In this document: positions 31,316 through 43,400 of the stretch, piece by piece
How the letters are laid out: every line of letters starts with the position of its first letter
Numbering within the stretch: position 1 is the stretch's first letter
Assembly (NCBI GenBank): GCA_029168955.1
Contig: JAPDOI010001201.1
Location: 146,211 to 210,210 of the forward strand
From: Aplectana chamaeleonis
Lineage: Eukaryota; Nematoda; Chromadorea; Rhabditida; Cosmocercidae
DNA: 64,000 nucleotides
Reading direction: 5' to 3'
Notes under the pieces: generated by a model
The model's input: the letters and a program-made list of their open reading frames with translations, nothing else
Told to the model about the DNA's origin: nothing
Databases searched by the model: none
Program-made: the position numbers and the translations under genes

Positions 31316-31610
31316 GAGCACGCCCATGCCGATCACCTTTTCCGCAGGGCTACCGTAACCATTCTTGAACAAAACATGATAACGAATGTAAACACACGCT
31401 TATAACATGCGGGGTATGAAAGAGCGGAGGAACGGTATGCATTCATTCACACACCGCTCTCCTCGAGAAGGCACAGGGGAGTGGCTGAGGAGGTCGAAAT
31501 TGCGGAAACATGTTTGTTGGCTATTAAGATGTGCTAACACTTGGAAAAATTTTAAAGGAGGGTTACGGTAGCTCTGCGGAAAAAATGATCGGCATGAGCG
31601 TGCTTGTCGA
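31316..31610. mobile_element. 295-bp TIR element with TACCGTAA ends, copy 2
   Basis: The inverted repeats of about 43 bp contain CATGCCGATCA, TTTTCCGCAG and GCTACCGTAACC. The interior has a GAGCGG...CACACACCGCTC hairpin (about 31420-31465) like that of 9301-9616. It is non-coding. Confidence 0.7.
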
Positions 31611-32454
31611 AGAAAATGCACCCAAATCATGTGAGAAACTCCTATATCGACCGGGTGGGGTGAGGATGATTTCGGTTGGGACGCACCGGGACTCAGTGGA
31701 ACTCAGTCGGTGCATTGGCCCCGCCCTTGTACGCATGAGAACCATCAGTATCGACCGGGGGGATTGCGGTCGCAAGAAAACGGTCGCAGTCGGACTCAGT
31801 GGGTTGTTTTTTTTGCACCAGTCTCCCACGAATTCGGTGCGTATCGACCCGGTGAGACTCAGTAGATCCACCGACTCTGACGGAGGCCTAAACTCACCTT
31901 CCTTAGCGACGCAGTCGGGACGAATGAGTGGAGATTCGGCCAGTGTGTTTCCAGAAATGAACTGATAGGAATTGTTTTTGTTCGGACGTGACTGGAGAAG
32001 TCTGCCTGTTGGAACACTTCAGCGACTCTGCATAAGCTGCTTGCACGGTGCCCTACTGGCTTAAAGGCACAGTCTAGGCTCAGGGACGAAATCTAAGATT
32101 CCCACATAATTGTGAAGTAGGGCCCACCCTAGATATCATCTGCCAAGTGCGAGCTCTCAATTCCTCCGAATAAGCGAGATATAGGAGGAAGCCACCTTGG
32201 GACGCCCACATCCGGAAGCCACTTTGGCACGCCCCTTTAGTTAAGTGGTTATGGTTTCGAAATGCTTACAAATGCAATGTACGTGACCCAAAAATCCAAA
32301 ATACCGGGTTGTGAACCCCAATGCTAAAGAAACAGCAGCACAATAAAGTACAATTAATTTATTACAAAACACAACAAAACAATTATTACTATAGATCTGG
32401 TGATAAGATCCTAACAAATTTACCATTGGAGAGACTTCTTCTTGATGGAGATCC
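31611..32454. other. No recognised gene; small direct repeat
   Basis: GGAAGCCAC(C/T)TTGG(G/C)ACGCCC occurs twice in tandem at about 32187-32242. CAGTCGGACTCAGTGG-like blocks at 31680-31870 mirror those near 31130. No protein motif is seen. Confidence 0.35.
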
Positions 32455-33009
32455 TAGTTTAATGCAGCGGTGAACGTTCCCTTGGCCTTTTAGAAGATCC
32501 TATCCCCAAAACCCTTAGCAGGAAACTGCAAACCCACGACTGGACGCACAAACTCATACGAGCGGCGAGAACAGAGCGAGCACTGCAACCAATGCAATGA
32601 CACAGGAACGGGCAAAGCGTTGCGAATCCCAGAGACTCCAGGAAACAGGGAGAGAGACGATCCAGAACCAGAGTGGAACCGAATCCCGCAACGAACGCAA
32701 TTGACACAAAAGCGGGCAGAGCGTGCGAATCCCCAGAAACCCAGGAAAAAACCGGACAACGGCCGTTCCGGAGCGAAGAGAGAAGCGAATACTGGCCTCC
32801 CCCCGACGAGTTAAGGCCTCGTTGACAACTGATTCCGGCCGTTTCGATTACGGTCACCTTCCGTGCTCCAATCACACTCGCCTCGCCCTTTCATCAATCA
32901 GTCCGGCTACTCAACGTCCACCGCTAGGTCGCAACCCTGTCAATTTCTACTGGATGCTGCTCGGATAAGACGGTGAGTTTCTCTATATTTTTCTAGTATT
33001 ATCTCACAT
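32455..33009 (-). other. Candidate 3' LTR of the gag-protease element
   Basis: Read on the minus strand, a G-rich tract (GCCGGGGGCGGCA) is followed at 33009 by TGTGAGATAATACTAG, which fits a polypurine tract and LTR start just downstream of the pol-like frame. An imperfect 104-bp tandem repeat lies inside (32585-32647 and 32689-32752). The AATAAA-like signal is further out, near 32360. I found no matching 5' LTR near 36900-37490, so the call is tentative and the outer end unknown. Confidence 0.3.
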
Positions 33010-33047
33010 GCCGCCCCCGGCTCGAGGCCGTTACACTCGGTCTCCAC

Positions 33048-33722
33048 TCATGCCTCTTGCAGCTGCTTGACGCTCCAGGCGTCCCTCTCAGTCCGACGGG
33101 CTCTGTCCACGGCGTTCTCGCGACGCTCAGTGATCCTGCCATTCTCTGATTCCGCATGCTTATCTTTCACCATCGGGTAGTCCATAGCTGGCGGATGCGA
33201 CGATATTACCTCCCGGATCACCCACTGCATAAGATGTCGGCTGCATACATCGTAGAACCGGCACTTTCGTTCCGACAGCAGCTCATCGGGATGCTCCAGT
33301 ACGGAAACCTGGTACGTTGGCGTTTTGGTGTCCGCTCTGAAAGAATAGGCATCCGGGGCCGGTGGTGACACCTTTACACGTTTCACACACACTCTCCTCT
33401 GATCACGCCTAGACTTGCACGGCACCTTCGTAAACACCTTACTGCCTACTTTCAGCAGATCGGACGGAACATCTTGTTCCCTGGCCTGATCCCATGCGGT
33501 AGCCTCTTGCTCCCAGCTCCGCACCGATTTTTTCTCTCGGAAAGCCACGGGTTTGCTAGATCTTTCAAACACTGGGTCCGTCACGCATCCCTCATGGTCT
33601 GATCGACGCACGCCCGAGGCGATCCTGTCGTTGTCCGAGTCGAACAAGGGGTTCGTCACTCCTGAGCACCCGTTTAACGTGATACTCTGCACTGAACGTG
33701 GCGTCACATACCTCCGACTCAC
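33048..33722 (-). pseudogene. Pol tail, possibly the integrase C-terminus
   Basis: A 224-codon frame following the second protease on the same strand. The middle part, EQEATAWDQAREQDVP then LLKVGSKVFTKVPCKSRR, resembles the spacer and small barrel-like region after the integrase core in Ty3/gypsy Pol proteins. No HHCC or DDE motif is present. Reverse transcriptase, RNase H and the integrase core are therefore missing between here and the protease. The functional reading is weak; it could be an unrelated reading frame. Confidence 0.35.
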
Positions 33723-33745
33723 ACAACCGTGGAGCCCTGTTGCTT

Positions 33746-34140
33746 TCAGGGTACCTCGTCTGATGCTACCACCTCAGTACGCTCATCCGAGTCACTTCGC
33801 GAATCGCTCTCTCGCACTAGTTTATACCCCAGCTGCGGCAACACGTTAGTCCCTAAAATCAACTCATTGTCGTCTGTTCTGTTTACGTATACTTTAGCTT
33901 GGTCCTCCCGTCCAGCCTGTTCACCTTCTCGCAGGGTCATCTCAACAGTAGTTACAAACTCCATGACGTTGCCCGATGCATCAAAAATCTGTTGAGCATC
34001 ATCCATGGAATGTTCGGTAACGTTTATTTCGTTATTATAACCATCTTTCTCTGCCTTCAGCAACGTCTCGGCCGGTATGATGGAAATCTCAGACCCAGTG
34101 TCTAACAGTCCTTTCCATTCCCTTCCGAAAAAGCTCCACA
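33746..34140 (-). pseudogene. Second retropepsin-like domain (DTG intact)
   Basis: The frame FFGREWKGLLDTGSEISIIP has the active-site DTGSE at residues 14-18 and the second conserved element LILGTNVLPQLGY near residue 94, as in retroviral-type aspartic proteases of nematode gypsy elements. Its proper N-terminus (VCPVFGKKSTTVVE) is in another frame upstream, with a one-base shift in the CTTTTTC run near 34130. It duplicates the protease at 34498-35202 but keeps the catalytic glycine. The protease would act as a dimer to process Gag-Pol. This copy ends at a stop after VASDEVP. Confidence 0.75.
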
Positions 34141-35202
34141 ACCGTTGTGGATTTCTTTCCGAATACCGGGCAGACCAGTTTTGACTCCCCCCTCAAGGGA
34201 ATCAAAGACATCGCCTCTGACGACACGTCCTTCGCTGACGCTTCCATAGCGCGCTCTCGTTGCCAGTCTCCACTTGACTTATCACCATGGAGCACTGCGG
34301 ACTGAGCACTTACACTATGTTCAGGGACCACTGCATGGCCGTCGTACCTACTGTTGCATACAGCAGAGCACACCACACCGCTATCACAGTTTCGCATGTA
34401 ATTTCGGTACGCTGCACATCCTTTCAGTTCCATACACGAACCAGCTTCTGGGACACCAACTTTACTCCGCATCACGCTTGCCACCGATGTTGCCTGATCA
34501 CTTATGTTTTCCGGGGTCGAAGCCGCACTCATGGCAGAGACTCCAGACCGCACCCCGTGTGTTTCTCGAGACAGACGTGTCTTTCTTACAGAGCTCATAT
34601 CCCAAGTAAGGGAGTAGGTTGGCTCCAATGACCACCTCTTCCTTCGCCTTGCTCACATGCATCTTGGCAACCACCATCGATGCTTGCGTCCCGGCCTCTT
34701 TCACTGGTATCTCGACTACTGCCACAACACGTAATCGTTTCCCCGATACATCTTGCATGGGACGGGACCCTTTCAAAGAGTGCTTAACCACTTCCCGGTC
34801 AATATCTATTCCGTCCTTTTCGGCTTGTAGCAGCACTTCCGCAAGCAGGACTGTGATTTCGGAATCTGTATCTAACAGTGCATCCCAGTGCCTTCCGAAG
34901 ATCTCCACCTTTGAGGCTGACTTTTTGCCGAACATTGGACACACAACCTTCCTTGGCTGCACCTGTCCATTTCTTAGAGATTGAGACTGACCGCTTGAGC
35001 GGCAGACTGCTGCCATCAGGAGTGCAGAAAGTGATCCGACCTTCTGACTGCACTTTGATTTAGGCTCCACCTTCGGTTTATTACAGTCTTTTGCTCGATG
35101 TCCCGGATTTTGGCAGGTAAAGCACAACATCTCTCCCGACTGTGTTGCAGTAACTTTACCGCCTGCCGATCGACACGTCGTGACGGCAAGGCGCGCAGAC
35201 AA
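34141..35202 (-). pseudogene. Zinc knuckle plus first retropepsin-like domain (DTG altered to DTD)
   Basis: The 234-codon frame (34498-35202) starts just after the gag stop. It has a CCHC knuckle, CFTCQNPGHRAKDC, at residues 27-40, then VCPMFGKKS, FGRHWDALLDTDSE at 102-115 and VVIGANLLPYLGYELC near 180. The active-site DTG reads DTD, which should abolish aspartic protease activity. A second frame (34089-34628) continues with a low-complexity linker to VCPVFGKKSTTVVE, the start of the next protease copy. The [FGKKS-protease] unit is therefore present twice. The shared order suggests tandem duplication followed by divergence. At least one frameshift separates this part from gag. Confidence 0.7.
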
Positions 35203-35222
35203 CGAGGTTCTAGGCTGTGGAT

Positions 35223-36857
35223 CTACTTCCGACAGTACCTAGCAAAGTGGCCCGTACCCTGGCACTTGAAGCATGTCGTTTCCTTTTTTCGGGTACTTCC
35301 CGGCTTACTCTCCTTCTTCTGGGTGGCCGGTTCCGTTGGGTCACTTTCCGCCCGCCGAGGTTGGTTGCTCTTGCTAGCCTCGGTCACACGTTTATCGTAA
35401 CTACTGGTAGCCCCTTCATCTAGGTTATTTCGCAGCGTCAGGTTCCTTCGCTCAATTCGCTTGGCAGTTTCTTTCAGCTTATTGTACGCGTCACCTTCTT
35501 CTTCCAACGTCTCAATAAGGTGATAAGAATCTCTCCAATGAGCTAGCTGTTGGTACAGCAGGTGCGCTCTTTCTGTAGCCAGCACTTTCTCGTTCAACCC
35601 CGGTTACGCACGACGGGTCAGACGCTCCAATTCCACACAGAAATCCGCGACTGACTGTCCATCACGCTTTCTCAAAAATTTTAGTTCAACTAACCTGTCG
35701 TTGCGCGACTCTGCTTTACTCTCACGTTTCAGCGCCTCTACCGGTACCGTAAAGTCCCCATTAACTACATGTCTGGGTAACGCTTCATACTGGCTCTTCG
35801 CTCTACCCGTCACCTTAGTTCGCAACAATGCGCACAGTTCCGCATCTGTCCAACTACCAGCCGGATATTTGAGCTTAAATGCTTCCATGAAATTCCGGAA
35901 ATTGTACGCGGCATTCCTACCAGAATAAGGCTGCACCTCGGGTAGCGCGATGTATTTCAGGCGTGGGTTACGGCCACTATCCACGCTTACGATACTACCC
36001 TCAGGGTCACTCCCGCCACCGGCATAAAGAACTTCCGACATACCGGTTATCCTCCTATGGTGTCCGCGACGTGCTGGGTAGGCCGTGGGCGATCGGAACA
36101 TCGATCCTCTCCCGCTCACCGATCCAGAGGAACCAGTCTGAAAGATTGGATCATTATTCCGCCGCGACACTTCTGACCCCAACACTGCCAGAGCATCTAG
36201 TCTTTTTCCCCGCCTCTGAGACCCACCTTGTGCTGCTCTCGGCGGCTCATCAGGTTCGACCACTGGACGACGGGCTGATTTTCCACTCGCCAGGTCCTCT
36301 TGCTCGCGCTGACGGCGCCATGCTCTTAGCGCCTCGAGCTCTTCCTGCTGCTCGTCCAGCTTCTTTTGAACGGGATCCCGCATCTCAAAGGTTTCCATAA
36401 ATACCCCTGGTATTTTCTTCACGGTCAACCTACTGTCACCTATGAGCTCTCTCAGAGTGTCACTCTCTCTCAGAGTGTCTCTCTGGAGAGCTCTCTCAGA
36501 GCTCTCCACAAAGTCACTCCTATTCTCACAGTCCAGACTGTCGAGCAACGCCTCTGTCCATTTCGCGAGGACCGCGCCTTCCTTAGTCAAAACTCCCAAG
36601 CAAAGCACTACCTCTAGCGCTTTGCGAGTCTCAATGCGTACAACCTCCTCAATCGCCTCACGCGCGGGGTTGTTCGTGCGCATACACCTTGCTACCTCAG
36701 CCATATTCCGCACTTGCATTTCTTTTACAACTCTTCCGAGAGTTTCACATACCTGCACGGTACGGGGGACTTCTTCGCTTCCACACAGCCGCTGAAACTC
36801 CAGTTCGAGCTCGGCTTTGGTCGTTGGCTCTTCCATCTGCTTCATGCGACTCTCCAT
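35223..36857 (-). pseudogene. Retrotransposon Gag with zinc knuckle, one in-frame stop
   Basis: ATG 36857 opens 417 codons. A basic and charged N-terminal part with a likely coiled coil (about 160-185) leads to a capsid-like domain (about 308-417) of the retrotransposon gag type: VQPYSGRNAAYNFRNFMEAF, a W-T-D turn, GRAKSQYEALP and SVADFCVELERLTRRA. A TAA stop at about 35601 interrupts the domain, but the same frame continues with PGLNEKVLATERAHLLYQQL and ends in a CCHC knuckle CFKCQGTGHFARYC near 35270. One substitution therefore accounts for the break. Gag would form the particle and bind the RNA. A CTCTCAGAG-rich tract (about 36440-36510) makes the DTLRESDTLREL repeat. It belongs to a Ty3/gypsy-type element by gag-protease order, and the nematode Cer group is most likely. 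Confidence 0.75.
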
Positions 36858-37490
36858 CCCGGACGAGCACGGAGCACCAACTTTATCTGGAACACCAAGT
36901 GAAAATGCTTTAGATGTAACCTCTTAAACATCATTCACAACGCTGGCTTCCACGCCGCTTGGTGTTGTTGACATGGTTCAGAAAATGCCTTCGAAGTGTT
37001 TTAAGTCAAAAAAATTTGGGCAGAGGTTTCCCCCTGATCTACAAAAAAACACTTCGGAGGAATAATTTCCTGAACCACCGCGAAAGAAAGCAACGCCAAG
37101 CCAAAGCTTTACGCTACTTGTTCGCTGTCCTTGCACAACCGCAAGCACCGAAATGCCCGCGATTCTACAAGTCACAAGGAAAAAAATGCTCAACACCAAA
37201 CTGCGCGGATAGCCGAAAAAAAATCGAGGATGAGAAGGAAACACCAGAGAGAAAAAAATCGGGATCTAATCCACACCTCTTGCTGGGACTGGTCCTGTGC
37301 GCCCGCCTTCTCGCCGTTTGCCAATCATGGCAGCCTCGGCATACGGTGTGCCGCGCTCGCCGCGGCGGCGACGACGCAACATCGATAACGAGCAGGCTGA
37401 TTGAGTGATCGGCGGAGGTCATGCAGAACAACTCACTATTGGCACACACAGCTAAACTCCTTTTTGAGCAAAAACACTGGGGTAAAAACA
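36858..37490. other. Leader of the retroelement and junction with the minisatellite
   Basis: On the minus strand, TTGGTGCTCCGTGCTC lies about 20 bp upstream of the gag ATG. It could be a primer-binding site, although I could not match it to a tRNA. No LTR copy is recognised. The first minisatellite unit begins near 37491. The frames here have no known motif. Confidence 0.35.
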
Positions 37491-40400
37491 CTGGGTTTCA
37501 ACCCCTTGAAAAAAATCGGAGAATCTTTCTCACCCGTGTCAGAAATGCTCCCACCCAGGGGTTTCAACCCCTCAAAAAAAATCGGAGAATTTCTCACACC
37601 CGTGTCAGAAATGCTCCCACCCAGGGGTTTCAACCCCTGGAAAAAATCGGAGAATTCCTCACACCCGTGTCAGAAATGCTCCCACCCAGGGGTTTCAACC
37701 CCTTGAAAAAAATCGGAGAATCTTTCTCACCCGTGTCAGAAATGCACCCACCCAGGGGTTTCAACCCCTTGAAAAAAATCGGAGAATCTTTCTCACCCGT
37801 GTCACAAATGCACCCACCCAGGGGTTTCAACCCCTTGAAAAAAATCGGAGAACTTCTCACACCCGTGTCAGAAATACCCCTCCCCAGGGGTTTCAACCCC
37901 TGGAAAAAATCGGAGAATTTCTCACATCCGTGTCAGAAATGCTCCCACCCAGGGGTTTCAACCCCTTGAAAAAAATCGGAGAATCTTTCTCACCCGTGTC
38001 AGAAATGCACCCACCCAGGGGTTTCAACCCCTTGAAAAAAATCGGAGAACTTCTCACACCCGTGTCAGAAATACCCCTCCCCAGGGGTTTCAACCCCTGG
38101 AAAAAATCGGAGAATTTCTCACATCCGTGTCAGAAATGCTCCCACCCAGGGGTTTCAACCCCTTGAAAAAAATCGGAGAACTTCTCACACCCGTGTCAGA
38201 AATACCCCTCCCCAGGGGTTTCAACCCCTGGAAAAAATCGGAGAATTTCTCACATCCGTGTCAGAAATGCTCCCACCCAGGGGTTTCAACCCCTTGAAAA
38301 AAATCGGAGAACTTCTCACACCCGTGTCAGAAATACCCCTCCCCAGGGGTTTCAACCCCTGGAAAAAATCGGAGAATTTCTCACATCCGTGTCAGAAATG
38401 CTCCCACCCAGGGGTTTCAACCCCTTGAAAAAAATCGGAGAACTTCTCACACCCGTGTCAGAAATACCCCTCCCCAGGGGTTTCAACCCCTTGAAAAAAA
38501 TCGGAGAATCTTTCTCACCCGTATCAGAAATGCTCCCACCCAGGGGTTTCAACCCCTTGAAAAAAATCGGAGAACTTCTCACACCCGTGTCAGAAATGCT
38601 CCCACCCAGGGGTTTCAACCCCTTGAAAAAAATCGGAGAACTTCTCACACCCGTGTCAGAAATGCTCCCACCCAGGGGTTTCAACCCCTGGAAAAAATCG
38701 GAGAACTTCTCACACCCGTGTCAGAAATACCCCTCCCCAGGGGTTTCAACCCCTGGAAAAAATCGGAGAATTTCTCACATCCGTGTCAGAAATGCTCCCA
38801 CCCAGGGGTTTCAACCCCTTGAAAAAAATCGGAGAACTTCTCACACCCGTGTCAGAAATACCCCTTCCCAGGGGTTTCAACCCCTGGAAAAAATCGGAGA
38901 ATTTCTCACATCCGTGTCAGAAATGCTCCCACCCAGGGGTTTCAACCCCTTGAAAAAAATCGGAGAACTTCTCACACCCGTGTCAGAAATACCCCTCCCC
39001 AGGGGTTTCAACCCCTGGAAAAAATCGGAGATTTTCTCACATCCGTGTCAGAAATGCTCCCACCCAGGGGTTTCAACCCCTTAAAAAAACCGGAGAACTT
39101 CTCAGACCCGGGTCAGAAATACACCTCCCCAGGGTTTCAACCCCTGGAAAAAATCGGAGAATTTCTCACATCCGTGTCAGAAATGCTCCCACCCAGGGTT
39201 TCAACCCCTTGAAAAAATCGGAGAACTTCTCACACCCGTGTCAGAAATGCTCCCACCCAGGGTTTCAACCCCTTGAAAAAAATCGGAGCACTTCACACCC
39301 CCGTGTCAGAAATACCCCTCCCCAGGGGTTTCAACCCGCCGGAAAAAATCGGAGAATTTCTCACATCCGTGTCAGAAATGCTCCCACCCAGGGGTTGCAA
39401 CCCTTGAAAAAATCGGAGAACTTCTCACACCCGTGTCAGAAATGCTCCCACCCAGGGGTTTCAACCCCTGGAAAAAATCGGAGAATTTCTCACATCCGTG
39501 TCAGAAATGCTCCTACCCAGGGGTTTCAACCCCTTGAAAAAAATCGGAGAATTTCTCACACCCCTGTCAGAAATGCTCCCACCCAGGGTTTCAACCCTTG
39601 AAAAAATCGGAGAACTTCTCACACCCGTGTCAGAAATGCTCCCACCCAGGGGTTTCAACCCCTGGAAAAAATCGGAGAATTTCTCACATCCGTGTCAGAA
39701 ATGCTCCCACCCAGGGGTTTCAACCCCTTGAAAAAAATCGGAGAACTTCTCACACCCGTGTCAGAAATACCCCTCCCCAGGGGTTTCAACCCCTGGAAAA
39801 AATCGGAGAATTTCTCACATCCGTGTCAGAAATGCTCCCACCCAGGGGTTTCAACCCCTTGAAAAAAATCGGAGAACTTCTCACACCCGTGTCAGAAATG
39901 CTCCCACCCAGGGGTTTCAACCCCTTGAAAAAAATCGGAGAATCTTTCTCACCCGTGTCAGAAATGCTCCCACCCAGGGGTTTCAACCCCTTGAAAAAAA
40001 TCGGAGAACTTCTCACACCCGTGTCAGAAATACCCCTCCCCAGGGGTTTCAACCCCTGGAAAAAATCGGAGATTTTCTCACACCCGTGTCAGAAATACCC
40101 CTCCCCAGGGGTTTCAACCCCTGGAAAAAATTGGAGATTTTCTCACACCCGTGTCAGAAATGCTCCCACCCAGGGGTTTCAACCCCTTGAAAAAAATCGG
40201 AGAACTTCTCACACCCGTGTCAGAAATGCTCCCACCCAGGGTTTCAACCCCTTGAAAAAATCGGAGAACTTCTCACACCCGTGTCAGAAATGCTCCCACC
40301 CAGGGGTTTCAACCCCTTGAAAAAATCGGAGAACTTCTCACACCCGTGTCAGAAATGCTCCCACCCAGGGTTTCAACCCTGGAAAAAATCGGAGAATTTC

Positions 40401-43400
40401 TCACATCCGTGTCAGAAATGCTCCCACCCAGGGGTTTCAACCCCTTGAAAAAAATCGGAGAACTTCTCACACCCGTGTCAGAAATACCCCTCCCCAGGGG
40501 TTTCAACCCCTGGAAAAAATCGGAGAATTTCTCACATCCGTGTCAGAAATGCTCCCACCCAGGGGTTTCAACCCCTTGAAAAAAATCGGAGAACTTCTCA
40601 CACCCGTGTCAGAAATGCTCCCACCCAGGGGTTTCAACCCCTGGAAAAAATCGGAGAATTCCTCACACCCGTGTCAGAAATGCTCCCACCCAGGGGTTTC
40701 AACCCCTTGAAAAAAATCGGAGAACTTCTCACACCCGTGTCAGAAATACCCCTCCCCAGGGGTTTCAACCCCTGGAAAAAATCGGAGAATTTCTCACATC
40801 CGTGTCAGAAATGCTCCCACCCAGGGGTTTCAACCCCTTGAAAAAAATCGGAGAACTTCTCACACCCGTGTCAGAAATGCTCCCACCCAGGGGTTTCAAC
40901 CCCTTGAAAAAAATCGGAGAACTTCTCACACCCGTGTCAGAAATGCTCCCACCCAGGGGTTTCAACCCCTGGAAAAAATCGGAGAATTCCTCACACCCGT
41001 GTCAGAAATGCTCCCACCCAGGGGTTTCAACCCCTTGAAAAAAATCGGAGAATTTCTCACACCCGTGTCAGAAATGCTCCCACCCAGGGGTTTCAACCCT
41101 TGAAAAAATCGGAGAACTTCTCACACCCGTGTCAGAAATACTCCCACCCAGGGGTTTCAACCCCTGAAAAAATCGGAGAATTTCTCACATCCGTGTCAGA
41201 AATGCTCCCACCCAGGGGTTTCAACCCTTGAAAAAATCGGAGAATCTTCTCACACCCGTGTCAGAAATGCTCCCACCCAGGGTTTCAACCCCTTGAAAAA
41301 TCGGAGAACTTCTCACATCCGTGTCAGAAATGCTCCCACCCAGGGTTTCAACCCTTGAAAAAATCGGAGAACTTCTCACACCCGTGTCAGAAATACCCCT
41401 CCCCAGGGTTTCAACCCCTGGAAAAAATCGGAGAATTTCTCACATCCGTGTCAGAAATGCTCCCACCCAGGGTTTCAACCCCTTGAAAAAATCGGAGAAC
41501 TTCTCACACCCGTGTCAGAAATACCCCCACCCAGGGGTTTCAACCCCTGAAAAAATCGGAGAATTTCTCACATCCGTGTCAGAAATGCTCCCACCCAGGG
41601 GTTTCAACCCTTGAAAAATCGGAGAACTTCTCACACCCGTGTCAGAAATGCTCCCACCCAGGGTTTCAACCCTTGAAAAAATCGGAGAATTTCTCACATC
41701 CGTGTCAGAAATGCTCCCACCCAGGGGTTCCACCCCCTGGAAAAAATCGGAGAACTTCTCACACCCGTGTCAGAAATACCCCTCCCCAGGGGTTTCAACC
41801 CCTGGAAAAAATCGGAGAATTTCTCACATCCGTGTCAGAAATGCTCCCACCCAGGGGTTTCAACCCCTTGAAAAAAATCGGAGAATCTTTCTCACCCGTG
41901 TCAGAAATGCTCCCACCCAGGGGTTTCAACCCCTTGAAAAAAATCGGAGAACTTCTCACACCCGTGTCAGAAATACCCCCACCCAGGGTTTCAACCCCTG
42001 GAAAAAATCGGAGAATTTCTCACATCCGTGTCAGAAATGCTCCCACCCAGGGTTTCAACCCCTTGAAAAAATCGGAGAACTTCTCACACCCGTGTCAGAA
42101 ATGCTCCCACCCAGGGTTTCAACCCTTGAAAATCGGAGAATTTCTCACATCCGTGTCAGAAATGCTCCCACCCAGGGTTTCAACCCTTGAAAAAATCGGA
42201 GAACTTCTCACACCCGTGTCAGAAATGCTCCCACCCAGGGGTTTCAACCCTTGAAAAAATCGGAGAATTTCTCACATCCGTGTCAGAAATGCTCCCACCC
42301 AGGGTTTCAACCCCTTGAAAAAATCGGAGAACTTCTCACACCCGTGTCAGAAATGCTCCCACCCAGGGGTTTCAACCCTTGAAAAAATCGGAGAATTTCT
42401 CACATCCGTGTCAGAAATGCTCCCACCCAGGGTTTCAACCCCTTGAAAAAATCGGAGAACTTCTCACACCCGTGTCAGAAATGCTCCCACCCAGGGGTTT
42501 CAACCCTTGAAAAATCGGAGAATTTCTCACATCCGTGTCAGAAATGCTCCCACCCAGGGGTTTCAACCCCTTGAAAAAATCGGAGAACTTCTCACACCCG
42601 TGTCAGAAATACTCCCACCCAGGGGTTTCAACCCTTGAAAATCGGAGAATTTCTCACATCCGTGTCAGAAATGCTCCCACCCAGGGGTTTCAACCCCTTG
42701 AAAAAATCGGAGAACTTCTCACACCCGTGTCAGAAATACTCCCACCCAGGGGTTTCAACCCTGGAAAAATCGGAGAATTTCTCACATCCGTGTCAGAAAT
42801 GCTCCCACCCAGGGTTTCAACCCTTGGAAAAAATCGGAGAATTTCTCACATCCGTGTCAGAAATGCTCCCACCCAGGGGTTTCAACCCTTGGAAAAAATC
42901 GGAGAATTTCTCACATCCGTGTCAGAAATGCTCCCACCCAGGGGTTTCAACCCCTGGAAAAAATCGGAGAATTTCTCACATCCGTGTCAGAAATGCTCCC
43001 ACCCAGGGGTTTCAACCCCTTGAAAAAAATCGGAGAACTTCTCACACCCGTGTCAGAAATACCCCTCCCCAGGGGTTTCAACCCCTGGAAAAAATCGGAG
43101 AATTTCTCACATCCGTGTCAGAAATGCTCCCACCCAGGGGTTTCAACCCCTTGAAAAAAATCGGAGAACTTCTCACACCCGTGTCAGAAATGCTCCCACC
43201 CAGGGGTTTCAACCCCTTGAAAAAAATCGGAGAACTTCTCACACCCGTGTCAGAAATGCTCCCACCCAGGGGGTTCAACCCTTGAAAATCGGAGAATTTC
43301 TCACATCCGTGTCAGAAATGCTCCCACCCAGGGGTTTCAACCCCTTGAAAAATCGGAGAACTTCTCACACCCGTGTCAGAAATACCCCTCCCCAGGGGTT

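Noticed and set aside
32220..32290. A tRNA-like stretch containing GTGGTTATGGTTTCGAAATGC
   Set aside because: It has a vague B-box resemblance only; no cloverleaf can be formed with paired acceptor and anticodon stems.
32455..37490. A complete pair of LTRs around the gag-protease element
   Set aside because: I compared the candidate 3' LTR with the sequence upstream of gag and found no convincing shared block.
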